44,000 nucleotides of DNA from contig NC_064044.1 of NCBI RefSeq assembly GCF_932526225.1, positions 13,532,953-13,576,952 of the forward strand. Reading direction: 5' to 3'. The notes beneath the pieces were generated by a model. It made no database searches and was not told the DNA's origin. It saw only the letters and a program-made list of their open reading frames with translations. Shown here piece by piece: positions 12,075 to 19,859 of this stretch (position 1 is its first letter; each line of letters opens with the position of its first letter). The stretch is from Nematostella vectensis. Taxonomy: Eukaryota; Cnidaria; Anthozoa; Actiniaria; Edwardsiidae. Position numbers and translations under genes: made by a program.

Positions 12075-12808
12075 AAACAGTCCACACCATATTTAGAAAC
12101 AACATGGATACAAGGGTCCATTAAAAGAACGTTATTTATCAAGTATCTATCGTAGTGTTCTTAGCGTTCCCATTAGCCTTAGGTCATTATGACTTGGTGA
12201 AGGTGTTCGGTTACCTGTGGTAGCGGACTGTTCTTGGGGTGGTTTTGGGTTACCTGTGGTGGTGGTGGTAGAAGCAGTAGTCTAATTTTGGGAGGGGGGT
12301 GGTTGCGATGAGCTACTCCTGTTATTCTCGGCTTAGCGGCTTGTACAAAAGTGTATAGTTCTTCCGTGTGCCGCGACATGTACCGGAAGTAGGCAAAGGA
12401 TTGTAGAGAAGCAAAGACACGTGGCGCCAGTGAACCCGTTTGCATACCGTTCAGTCGTCGAAGGTTCATTCTTCGAATGACGTTCAGGATGCGTTCGGAG
12501 ATGTTGACCGAGAGGGGGTTGCTATTTACCAGTGGGAGTGCTTGTTCTAAAGCTCTTATTACTCATGGATGTAGTCTAATGGGGGTAGAGTGCTTCGGCA
12601 AGAAAGCGATTCTCGAAGATTACGCATGTACTCGTGGTGCCCCAATTCGTAGGCTTCTCGTTTAACGTGACCTTCAGGGGGAGGGGGAGGAATGACGTTT
12701 TCGGTTGTCCAATGGTAATCGTTGTTTTAAGTAAATCTGTTGTCGTTGTCGATGTGTAGCCACAGCCAGATCTTATACTGGGTTATATTTGGTTTTCATT
12801 TGGGGTCG
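12075..12808 (-). other. left interior of mini-Polinton, decayed coding remnants possible
   Basis: No intact gene. On the minus strand two frames look partly protein-like. One, about 12,179-12,545, includes an N-terminal segment (SERILNVIRRMNLRRL) and then a helical, aromatic stretch (SLQSFAYFRYMSRHTEE) followed by proline-rich sequence. The other, about 12,555-12,700, contains KREAYELGHHEYMRNL. They lie in different frames and match no family I recognise. They may be remains of a gene deleted when the element shrank. Confidence 0.3.
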
Positions 12809-13201
12809 TCAAGACAGGGCGCTGGGGGAGTAGGAGTTCCATGTCGTGTCTTTTCTCGCAGTTGGTCTCACGGGTAGCTTGTGTTCGCATTGTTGGCACA
12901 TCACCCCAATGTGGAAGGGGTGCTTGAGGTGAGCGGGGTAAATGTTCAAGAATTGTTTGTACCGGTTTATGGCCGATTGAGCCTTTCGTTTCTCTTCGAG
13001 GACAATTTGGTCAGCGGGGTGATTTTCGTTCTTGGGGGTAAAATCACTGGCTATCCACAGGATTACTTCTTGGTTCCATGGGTGGTACCCCTTTCGACAG
13101 TGTGGACAGGGTTGCTTACAGGAGGGGAGTAGTTCCATGAGTTCGTCATCTCCTTCGCAACAGATAATACAAGTCATATGGTCAGCCATGTTGTTGTTCA
13201 T
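12809..13201 (-). CDS. 130-aa zinc-finger (RING-like) protein of mini-Polinton
   Basis: Translation from the ATG at 13,201 (ACCATGA context) gives 130 residues. An N-terminal cysteine cluster has C11-x2-C14, C28 and C32-x2-C35 (the last as CPHCRKGYHPW). It resembles the outer ligands of a RING finger, but the central Cys/His pair is missing. A second CxxC lies at C102-C105 (MCQQCEHK). The same frame is open upstream into the polymerase remnant, but a CRE and TATA box stand just before this ATG, so I treat it as a separate, nested gene. The CPHCR motif and CIIC start are shared with the RING protein at 15,231, suggesting a duplicated gene pair. Function is inferred only: possible ubiquitin-ligase-like or DNA-binding regulator. 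Confidence 0.55.
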   Translation of the reverse strand: MNNNMADHMTCIICCEGDDELMELLPSCKQPCPHCRKGYHPWNQEVILWIASDFTPKNENHPADQIVLEEKRKAQSAINRYKQFLNIYPAHLKHPFHIGVMCQQCEHKLPVRPTARKDTTWNSYSPSALS

Positions 13202-13234
13202 GGTGACTTGTGAGAGTGTGTGAGCTGGTGTTCT

Positions 13235-13265
13235 GATTTTATACTGTTCTAAAAGGATGACGTCA
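13235..13265 (-). promoter_or_regulatory. CRE + TATA promoter for the 130-aa gene
   Basis: Read on the minus strand, a perfect CRE (TGACGTCA, 13,258-13,265) is followed 13 bp later by AGTATAAAATC (13,235-13,245), a strong TATA box, and the ATG lies about 35-40 bp further on. It lies within the open frame that continues the polymerase remnant, so one stretch is both coding and promoter. Confidence 0.6.
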
Positions 13266-14559
13266 TCGTAAGGAGCGTTTTCTATTGGTAGAAATTCGAA
13301 ATTCGGCACCAAGGGGGAACACTCTTGCTCACCGCACCCATAGCACAGGTTGTTACACTTGTGATTTCTTCGATCGTACCCCTTTTGACAGCTCGTACAA
13401 TAATAACATCGGCCAAGCATCCCCGGCATGCTATTGATATAATCAAAATGTCCCTTGACGTAGTAGAGGTAGAGCCTGTACTCGGGAGCAGGTAAGTTTC
13501 CAGAATAGATCACCGTGTTTGCGTGTTCCCTCGACACCACGTTAAGCTCGAAGCCACGTTCACCCAGATAGCGCTGAAATTGCTGGATCTCGGGAAGACC
13601 ACACGGCCCCTCGGGAACTCCCGCATCGCGGTGCAATGCTCGAGCGCGCTCCGTCTGCAAGGGAAGTCTAGCGCCACCATCTTTTGGGTTGTACAACTTA
13701 ACATAGTCAGGATCCTTAGTGAGCCATTCCGATCACGAGTGCTCGAGATGCGCAAAGTTCGTCGTGATTCCTAACGCGCGTGATGCTCTTTTTTCCCTTA
13801 AGCCAAGTCTCTAAATCTCCCGTATCCAGGGAAGAGGAATTCTTCTTAGACTTTCCCCGTTTCCCAGCCCCATAAGGCATGTGCGTGCGTACGACATGGA
13901 GATCGAAATTACCTTGCAACACAAACTGCTCGTTCGATTGCACCACGGTCTCAACGACACCCATAATGCGTTGAGGGGTGAGTTGATGTCGCCGCATAAC
14001 TGTAAAGCAATGGGATTCTTGAGAGCAGGGGCATCGAGAGTAAGGCGCGCGTAATCGTGATTTTGCACCCCGCGTAGCGTGTCGTCGAGGACCCGGTCTA
14101 ACACCCGCTCCACATCCTCCAAAGCTTCCTTGATAGTACCACGAGTAGGTAGATCGACCGACAGTTCGTAATCGGTACAGTCAGTACGCATTTTGGTAGA
14201 ATGTCGAGTAGTCACTTGACGTAAATCATACGTAACACCGTCCTTTTCCTCCTCCTCATCACTATCAACGGGGCGTTTCTTTCCACGACCTTCTTGTTGT
14301 TTTTGCAACCCAGAAGGCCCAGGTTCGTTCAAAAAAGGATCGTCAAACGTAATCTCCTCCCCCTCCCCCTCTGGGGTGCAATAATAGTCAAACAATTCGT
14401 CAAAGGAACTAAATTGAGGTAAGTCAGCGAGATCATCGTGAAAAAGATCAGGAGGAAGTCGTTCACTCTCTTCTTCTCCTTCTTCTTCGGGATCAGGATC
14501 AACACTTCTAACAATTGGGTAAGCCACTCATCATCATCATCATCATCATCATAAGCCAT
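13266..14559 (-). pseudogene. polB: protein-primed DNA polymerase B, N-terminal remnant (Polinton type)
   Basis: Only the N-terminal third of a Polinton/adintovirus polymerase is present. It opens with an acidic leader (FHDDLADL, FDELFDYY, a DSDEEEE run), then the conserved pre-exonuclease region: NHDYARLTLDAPAL, MGVVETVVQSNEQFVL, GPCGLPEIQQFQRYL, YSGNLPAPEYRLYLYY and GHFDYINSMPGML. It ends with a zinc-binding pattern C-x2-C-x8-H-x-C-x3-C-x2-C (CYYCTSC..HKC..CYGC). Exonuclease, palm and thumb motifs are absent. Three breaks are visible: a frame change near the (GAT)n run at 14,529-14,551 just after the start ATG (14,559), another at about 13,990-14,010, and a third at about 13,717-13,722 where a stop interrupts. 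The enzyme cannot be made. A TATA box lies upstream at 14,606-14,620. Confidence 0.8.
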
Positions 14560-14605
14560 GGCGAAGTTCGCCAAGAACAAAGTGAAATGCGAGTGAAAAT
14601 GCTAC

Positions 14606-14620
14606 CTCTTTTATAGAACT
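14606..14620 (-). promoter_or_regulatory. TATA box of the polymerase-remnant gene
   Basis: On the minus strand GTTCTATAAAAGAG lies about 45-60 bp upstream of the ATG at 14,559, with an ATTGG box just upstream. It is the left-facing half of a divergent promoter region shared with the RING gene. Confidence 0.55.
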
Positions 14621-15140
14621 CTTATCCAATCAAAAAGCTTGAATTCTAGTAAGCTCAAAAAACTTTTTTCTAAAAAATAAACCAATCATTTTCCATTTTC
14701 AACCTTTTTTCTACCCTCTAATTGGACAAATAAAAATACTTAACCCAATCAGGGGCGTTCCCGATGATCTCATCGATACACAGGGTTCCCGTGACCATTA
14801 TTTTTATTTTTAAAAACACTCTATACTGTTTATAATAACATTTATGACAAAAAAGCAAAAAGAGAGGGGAGGGGTGGGTAAAAAATACGCCACGACATCA
14901 TCGGTATGACGTCTTCCGATACATAGGGTTACCGTCACCATTATTTTTATTTCAAAAACCCCTTTTAACCCATAACAACAAAAAAGAATAAACAGAGGGG
15001 GAGGGGTGGGTATAAAAATAAGTCATGACATCATCGGTATGACGTCTTCCGTTTTCCAAACCTCTGATTGGTCAATACATCCCTTAGCCAATCAGAAGCG
15101 TTCCCGATGATCTCATCGATACACGTGACCTACTTGAAGG
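14621..15140. promoter_or_regulatory. divergent control region with tandem CRE-containing repeats
   Basis: This 520-bp non-coding block separates the polymerase remnant (-) from the RING gene (+). Two imperfect units of about 135 bp (about 14,777-14,915 and 14,919-15,052) each contain CAGGGTT/TAGGGTTACCG-like sequence, ATTATTTTTATTT, GGGGAGGGGTGGGTA and CATCATCGGTATGACGTCTTCC. A further repeat, CGTTCCCGATGATCTCATCG, occurs near 14,756 and near 15,099. Each unit carries a CRE-like TGACGTC. The layout suggests a bidirectional enhancer, possibly an internal replication element. Confidence 0.6.
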
Positions 15141-15141
15141 T

Positions 15142-15150
15142 CTATAAAAG
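15142..15150 (+). promoter_or_regulatory. TATA box of the RING gene
   Basis: CTATAAAAG lies about 80 bp upstream of the ATG at 15,231. An E-box (CACGTG, 15,122-15,127) and the CRE-bearing repeats are just upstream. Confidence 0.6.
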
Positions 15151-15230
15151 ACGACGACGAGCCGGGACCACTTCACAGTCAGACCAAGACTCAAAAACAA
15201 TTATTCAAAATAATTATAATAATAATAATA

Positions 15231-15563
15231 ATGGAATGCATAATTTGTAAAGAAGAAGAAATAATGGATGTGATCCAATGCTGTAAGCAAACTATGCAAA
15301 ACCGGTGCCTAAACGACTGGTACAAGGTACAAGAATACCGAGGTATAGAACCCACGTGCCCTCATTGCAGAAGAAGAAGAAGGGCGCAACAGCAACAACA
15401 AACTAGAGCACAGCCTACCCCTGTGATTGTAATTAGCGACGATGAAGATGATGTTGGCTATGTAATAAACTACAGAGATGGGTGGGGGGTAGAGGACTGG
15501 ATGGTACGGGTCAAAGAAGAAGATAAAGGGACACTTTTTTTAAAAAAACATTTTTTTATTTAA
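15231..15563 (+). CDS. 110-aa RING protein with SUMO-interaction motif (STUbL-like)
   Basis: An intact 110-residue frame. Residues 3-46 resemble a RING finger: C3-x2-C6, C17/C18, C26 followed by LNDW, and C43-x2-C46 (CPHC). The position where a zinc-binding His is expected (two residues after M22) is occupied by Gln/Asn, so the finger may be atypical. After a basic/Gln-rich linker (RRRRRAQQQQQ) comes PVIVISDDEDD (64-74), a textbook SUMO-interaction motif: a hydrophobic core followed by acidic residues. A VKEE sequence (94-97) fits the SUMO-attachment consensus. RING plus such a motif is the architecture of SUMO-targeted ubiquitin ligases; several DNA viruses use such proteins against nuclear-body defences. 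Role here is inference. Initiation follows an A-rich leader; a poly(A) signal is at 15,590. Confidence 0.75.
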   Translation: MECIICKEEEIMDVIQCCKQTMQNRCLNDWYKVQEYRGIEPTCPHCRRRRRAQQQQQTRAQPTPVIVISDDEDDVGYVINYRDGWGVEDWMVRVKEEDKGTLFLKKHFFI

Positions 15564-15589
15564 AATTGTTATTTAATACAAATGGTTAT

Positions 15590-15605
15590 TAATAAAACGT
15601 TTATT
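15590..15605. terminator. overlapping convergent poly(A) signals
   Basis: AATAAA on the plus strand (about 15,591) ends the RING transcript. Within ten bases, TTTATT (about 15,599) gives AATAAA on the minus strand for the GRF-like gene. Tail-to-tail packing of this kind is typical of compact viral genomes. Confidence 0.6.
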
Positions 15606-15638
15606 ACCAAGCAAATGTCTCTTTTCTCTTTAAGAAAG

Positions 15639-16636
15639 AGGGGTAACGGGTGAAGGGGTTTCCCCTGCAATTTGACGCGCAATGTCTCTGGTCACACCCC
15701 AAACTTGTTGCTCTCTTCCCCGCAACAAGCCTGGCAACTCCCCCTTCTGGAGCATCTTTTAAATATCCACGGGGGTTAGACAGTCCAACAAATCTTGAAT
15801 GTAAGATTTCCAATGCCCTTGCACAGCAAGCCCAATTCTATCACTCAGGTTTTTCATCTCCTCCCATATCAATTCAATACAACCATTCAGGGTGGCTCTG
15901 GCCTTATAAAAGACCTTCTTCCACACCTCATTTCGCGGTGCGCCAAGGGATCCCACTCGGCCATCAGGTCTAGAATCAGCGCCTCCACATAATGACCCAC
16001 GACATGCATGATGTTATACGTATCAATCACATCGTAAGTCGCCTGAGGCTCGTCAAGTTCGTTATAGGATTCCATAGACTTTTTATCCTCTTCCTCATCC
16101 CTAGTGTCACTCTCGACGACAACTACTTTCTCGGCTTCTTCGCCATCGGTGTCACTTCCACTACATCCGGCATCTCCTCCTCCTCCACATCCTCCCCCAC
16201 GTCTTCTTCTTTGGAAGGGGGAACGGGAACGCTTACGTTTACGCAAGTTGTAGAGAGCTTCTTGCTTTTGCCCTTGACCTTCTTCTTGGAGGGTGGTGTC
16301 CATAGTGGCACTGCCTTCGTCTTCTTTGCTTCCTTCGGAGGCTCCGCCCACACGAACCGGTCGCATGTTTGGAGGTCTCACGTCACATGCAAAATACACA
16401 CGTCCGTTGGAAAACTTACCGCGGCTCACTCCGACACGGCAAATGAGGTTATGTTCACACACTGGAAAATCGGCGACGTTAACTTCCTCCTCGACAGCCT
16501 CTCGCACTGCCTCAGCCTCGTCTTGATTGGAATAAAAGACACACCCTATCTGATCTTTTGAAAAATCCACAGGAGTACCGCACTTTAAGGCATACCATAC
16601 TTTTTTGACCTCTACGTTACAAAAACACTTCATCAT
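15639..16636 (-). CDS. GRF-like zinc-finger protein with SUMO-interaction-like motif
   Basis: Start chosen at the tandem ATG of 16,636/16,633, 45 bp downstream of a TATA box. The frame encodes 249 residues to 15,887. It has two cysteine clusters: the first C4-x-C6...C19...C32, the second C60...C66...C84 containing SRGKFSNGRVYFAC, which resembles a GRF zinc finger (single-strand nucleic acid binding). An acidic/Gln segment follows, then a basic run (LRKRKRSRSPFQRRRRGG, a likely nuclear signal) and EKVVVVESDTRDEEED, a SUMO-interaction-like motif. Near 15,935 protein-like sequence jumps to another frame (NEVWKKVFYKARATLNGC), stops at 15,759 and resumes to 15,639 (GVTRDIARQIAGE). The C-terminus therefore appears broken by a frameshift and a nonsense codon, or the 3' part is separate. 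Nearest known role: none certain. Confidence 0.5.
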
Positions 16637-16677
16637 CAACAAACAAAGCAGCAATGTTCTTCGCTTCAAAATTTCCT

Positions 16678-16691
16678 TCTTATATATTCTT
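16678..16691 (-). promoter_or_regulatory. TATA box of the GRF-like gene
   Basis: GAATATATAAGAAG on the minus strand, between the right inverted repeat (with its CRE, ETS and CCAAT sites) and the ATG at 16,636. The terminal repeat probably supplies the upstream promoter elements. Confidence 0.55.
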
Positions 16692-16725
16692 TTTAGGATA
16701 ACCCATGATAATACCCTCACCTATG

Positions 16726-16934
16726 ACGTCACTTCCGCCCTATCAAATCCCACCAATCACCACCCCTCCCCTAAAGTCCAAAGACCCAAGTCCAAAGTTC
16801 ACCTGTGACGTCACTTCCGCCCTATCAAATCCGACCAATCACAGCACGCCATTTTCAACAACCAATCAGAACGCGCCACGACCGCGCGGCCGGGGAACTG
16901 GAATCCACCCTATAGATAGACTTACTTTACTACT
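16726..16934 (-). repeat. right terminal inverted repeat of mini-Polinton
   Basis: 209 bp, 207 identical to the left repeat in inverted orientation, ending CTTTACTACT-3'. It carries the same duplicated GC-box/ETS/CRE block and three CCAAT boxes. Confidence 0.9.
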
Positions 16935-16940
16935 CATGGG
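16935..16940. repeat. target-site duplication of mini-Polinton, right copy (CATGGG)
   Basis: Matches 11,860-11,865 exactly and directly abuts the end of the right inverted repeat. Confidence 0.85.
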
Positions 16941-17208
16941 GTTTAGTGCTCTAAAAGAATTGATCGAAGCTAAGAAGGCAGAACATGATCGCCTAAGGCA
17001 GTATTTTAATCACCACATAGAAATTTGCGAGCAAGAAAGAGCAGACGATACGCCTATGCAAATGGGAGAACATTTATCTCGCATGTTAAATACCAACGTG
17101 GGCCATCAGAAAAATACTGTTAACATCCGAGGTTGTGCAAGGCATTGCCCTGACATGTATTGTTCTCATACTCCTGGTGGCGGAGACTTTCATCGTCCAT
17201 CGAACTAG
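16941..17208 (+). CDS. host-gene exon remainder downstream of the insertion
   Basis: An open frame beginning at the ATG within the duplication (16,936) reads MGFSALKELIEAKKAEHDRL and then QYFNHHIEICEQERADDTP, a charged, helix-like sequence unlike the surrounding DNA, to a stop at 17,206. After about residue 50 the composition looks less protein-like and a donor may lie near 17,098. It is offset by one base from the exon left of the element. With one A fewer in the A-run at 11,844 the two would be one frame. Confidence 0.4.
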
Positions 17209-18565
17209 TAGCTGGCCAAGGAGGTAGTCCAGGATGTTTTTCATTTGGCAAATACAAATTTAAGGATAATAACTACATCAGTAGTTACATGAGTAACTGC
17301 ATGAGTTGGAAGAGTGTGAGAAAAACAATTTAGACAATGAAAACTTAACGATTGGTTAACTTAAATGTAAATAAAAGACAAGCAGTTTTCATACCAATCC
17401 ATGATTGTGAATGATTTAATGCTAATTATTCGTTGGTATAAGGAATCATTTCGCTATGGCTATAGCATAGAAATTGAACGGGCGTGGATGCCACATTGGG
17501 AAAAAAATAATTATCGAGATGAGAGTTTAATCATGCTGGTAAACACTCTTGTCAAATAGCCCCTGGCCTACCGAAGAATGTATCAACAAAACAGGTGCGT
17601 CAATGTCAATGGAAAAAGAGGGCGACAGCTATGTGGAGATGAGTTGGTCGAGGGTCACCTTGTTCGCGCAGTGAAGCAGAACGCAAATGCGCAAACGTCA
17701 TTTCCAATGCCCGAAATAATAACGTGCAGTGTCAATCTGTAAGAGGGAACAGATGTACAAGAGTCGGAAGGCCTTTGACAACCATAATACCAGAAAGCAC
17801 TGTATTCCTAATTCTTTGACCAACAAAAGGTTGTAAAATTTGCCATAAACGAGGAATTGTTCCAAGATAAACAAAGGGAAGGGGCCAAAAGGTATCTTGA
17901 GTAGATCACCCATGTAAGGAAGGAGACCAAATTCAAAAGAAATATATCAATATGCTTTGTACTATCTAAATTGTACTTTGTACAATTTAAGTAAAATAAA
18001 CTTGAACGCCACTATTTAGAAAAATAGTTGGACCTTGCTTTTGGCTTTCTTTTGTCTCACTGTTTTGGTTGAGCGGCCACCCTATTTTGTGAGGGAAATT
18101 GACAATTCATTATTTAGTAATTGTACAAAATAGTGCAATTTAGTTTTACTGATCTTTCACGCTTTTACTGTTTACACTCTAGCAATAAAACGGCATAAGC
18201 TCAAGGTCATGCAAACAAAATTATCCATTAACATTATGATTTTATAATAATTGCTACTCTTTGGCTGGAATTCCAAAGGTCCGAACAGGGGTTTCAAATG
18301 CTACTGTCCAAAAAGCATATGCAAAAGGGCATATTTTTTTTATAGTTGTAAATAAATCAACAACACCAAGACCATAGAAATTCTAAAACCTGGCTGAAAA
18401 AAACATGAGTGTGACTTCCTGCTTGGCCTTGTTTTCATGCCCAAGATGGCAGCATGAGTCAAACTTTAAAAACAGCCTAATAGTGATTGTTTTGAGTACC
18501 AGACACTGTTAACAGCCCAACAAGGTTTCCAATAGTAACTTTACCTGCAGCAACCATCCCCTATT
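17209..18565. other. non-coding DNA, nothing recognised
   Basis: AT-rich. One open frame of 71 codons (minus, 17,698-17,913) has no recognisable features. Confidence 0.45.
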
Positions 18566-18569
18566 CACA

Positions 18570-19040
18570 TTATTATTATTATTATTATTGTTATTATTAT
18601 TGTTGTTATTATTGTTGTTGTTATTATTGTTGTTGTTATTATTGTTGTTGTTATTGTTATTATTGTTGTTATTGTTATTGTTGTTGTTATTGTTGTCGTT
18701 ATTGTTATTGTTGTTGTTGTTATTGTTGTTGTTGTTATTGTTGTTGTTGTTATTGTTGGTATTGTTATTGTTGTTATTGTTATTGTTGTTATTGTTATTG
18801 TTGTTATTGTTATTGTTGTTATTGTTGTTGTTATTGTTGTTGTTGTTATTGTTGTTGTTGTTGTTGTTATTGTTGTTGTTGTTATTGTTGTTGTTGTTAT
18901 TGTTGTTGTTGTTATTGTTGTTGTTGTTATTGTTGTTGTTGTTATTGTTATTGTTGTTATTGTTGTTATTGTTATTGTTGTTATTGTTGTTATTGTTGTT
19001 ATTGTTATTGTTGTTGTTGTTATTGTTGTTGTTGTTATTG
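18570..19040. repeat. TTG/TTA trinucleotide array (about 470 bp)
   Basis: An almost pure mixture of TTG and TTA triplets, with secondary periodicities of 6, 9 and 12 bp (e.g. TTATTGTTGTTG). Every frame is open for about 160 codons on both strands, giving poly-Leu, poly-Thr/Ile and similar sequences. These are composition artefacts, not genes. Confidence 0.9.
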
Positions 19041-19660
19041 TGTTCATTAAAATCAACATGGAGCTTTCTTTTGCGACAAAATTAAAATTAAATTACAAGA
19101 GTAGATATGATTTCCATGTTCCACCAGGGTTTGGACAACCTTCAGTGTATCGCCAGTACCATCTGTCGAATAATGATGTCTTCTGTAATACAGTTGTCAC
19201 AGTTTGTCAAACAAACAAAGTCTGATCTGTTCTCGCCAAAATAATTCATTATCATTTTATGTCTGCATTGAACAGGCTTCTCAAGTGAAACAATTGGTTC
19301 ATTCACTGATTTGAATTGATGCACCACATCCTGGTTTTCCCTGCTAAAATCATGGTTTTCCCTGCTCAATGGTGGTGGTGGTTGTTTACCAGCGTATCCA
19401 CTTATAAAAGGCTCTTCATCTGGTATGAAAATAAAACTAAAAACCTTATGATTAGCGTTACCTATTTGCCTATCTACACTATGTAGTTTATCTAGATATA
19501 TACATGGTATCTATAGATTTAGACAGTTGAAATAGCTAGGTCCCTAAGTAAATTCTTGCATAGGTTATAGAAATGCTTATAGTCAGTACAGTTACTAATG
19601 GGGGCTGGTAATGAGTTAAACAGTTTTGCTGAAAGGTGTTCGCTAGGAGTGTAGTAACTG
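19041..19660. other. non-coding DNA, nothing recognised
   Basis: No supportable gene. A short direct repeat (ATCATGGTTTTCCCTGCT and a near copy, about 19,329-19,363) is the only structure seen. Confidence 0.4.
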
Positions 19661-19670
19661 ATTTCTTTTC

Positions 19671-19743
19671 GGGGTCCGGTATCCATCAAATCGCGCGCTC
19701 TGATTGGCTCTCGTGAGGTCCGGTATCCTACGATCCGGACCCC
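19671..19743. repeat. palindromic GGTCCGG site left of the Crypton-like element
   Basis: GGTCCGGTATCC occurs twice (about 19,673 and 19,718). The second copy is followed by GATCCGGACC, forming inverted arms around a short centre. A related sequence (CGGTATTTCACGATACGGACC, shown here in part) stands at 21,549-21,572 on the other side. Inverted arms around a short spacer resemble tyrosine-recombinase core sites; this role is inference. Confidence 0.4.
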
Positions 19744-19859
19744 ACGGTAACGAATCTCTCTCTCTCCTCTCCCGGCTCGCTACAAAAAAAATTGGAACAA
19801 AACTTCATTTTGGGAACAATTATTTTCGTTTGTTTTCTATCTAACAATTTTATTACTTT

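Larger units (their letters stand above)
11866..16934. mobile_element. 5.07-kb mini-Polinton (Maverick/adintovirus-derived element)
   Basis: The element is bounded by 209-bp inverted repeats starting 5'-AGTAGTAAAG and by a 6-bp duplication. The AG start, long repeats and 6-bp duplication are Polinton hallmarks; full-length Polintons are usually 15-20 kb. Inside is an N-terminal fragment of the Polinton-type, protein-primed DNA polymerase B, with none of its palm motifs. I find no integrase, ATPase, protease or capsid gene. Retained genes: polymerase remnant (-), a nested zinc-finger gene (-), a RING gene (+) and a GRF-like gene (-), each with its own TATA box. The repeats differ at only two positions, implying a young insertion. 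It would need replication and integration proteins supplied by complete relatives. A parvovirus-like origin was considered because of the size, but the polymerase homology and the duplication argue for Polinton. Confidence 0.8.
7744..17208 (+). pseudogene. host gene of unknown function, split by the mini-Polinton
   Basis: Five predicted exons join in phase: 7,744-7,756 (ATG, then GTAATT donor), 8,050-8,263, 10,006-10,046, 10,163-10,234 and 11,735-11,865, continuing after the insertion at about 16,941-17,208. Each acceptor has a pyrimidine tract (e.g. ACCTTTGCAG before 11,735). Predicted protein is at least 150 residues before the insertion. It has a basic run (KRRRKKRVRF, spanning exons 2 and 3) that could be a nuclear localisation signal, and after the insertion a helical, charged segment (LKELIEAKKAEHDRL). 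I do not recognise the family. The exon-5 frame and the post-insertion frame differ by one base; a 7-A run at 11,844-11,850 is the likely site, either real decay or an assembly error. The exon chain is inference from splice signals and phase; expression is unknown. Confidence 0.45.

Noticed and set aside
15992-16561. 189-codon plus-strand open frame
   Set aside because: Antisense shadow of the GRF-like gene, which has the TATA box, start context and zinc-finger pattern on the opposite strand.
11866-16934. Parvovirus-like integrated genome (5 kb with inverted repeats)
   Set aside because: No Rep helicase or capsid region. The polymerase B fragment, AG termini and 6-bp duplication indicate Polinton.
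18565-19085. Two open frames of about 165 codons, one poly-Leu and one Thr/Ile-rich
   Set aside because: They are translations of a TTG/TTA microsatellite; no frame can contain a stop.
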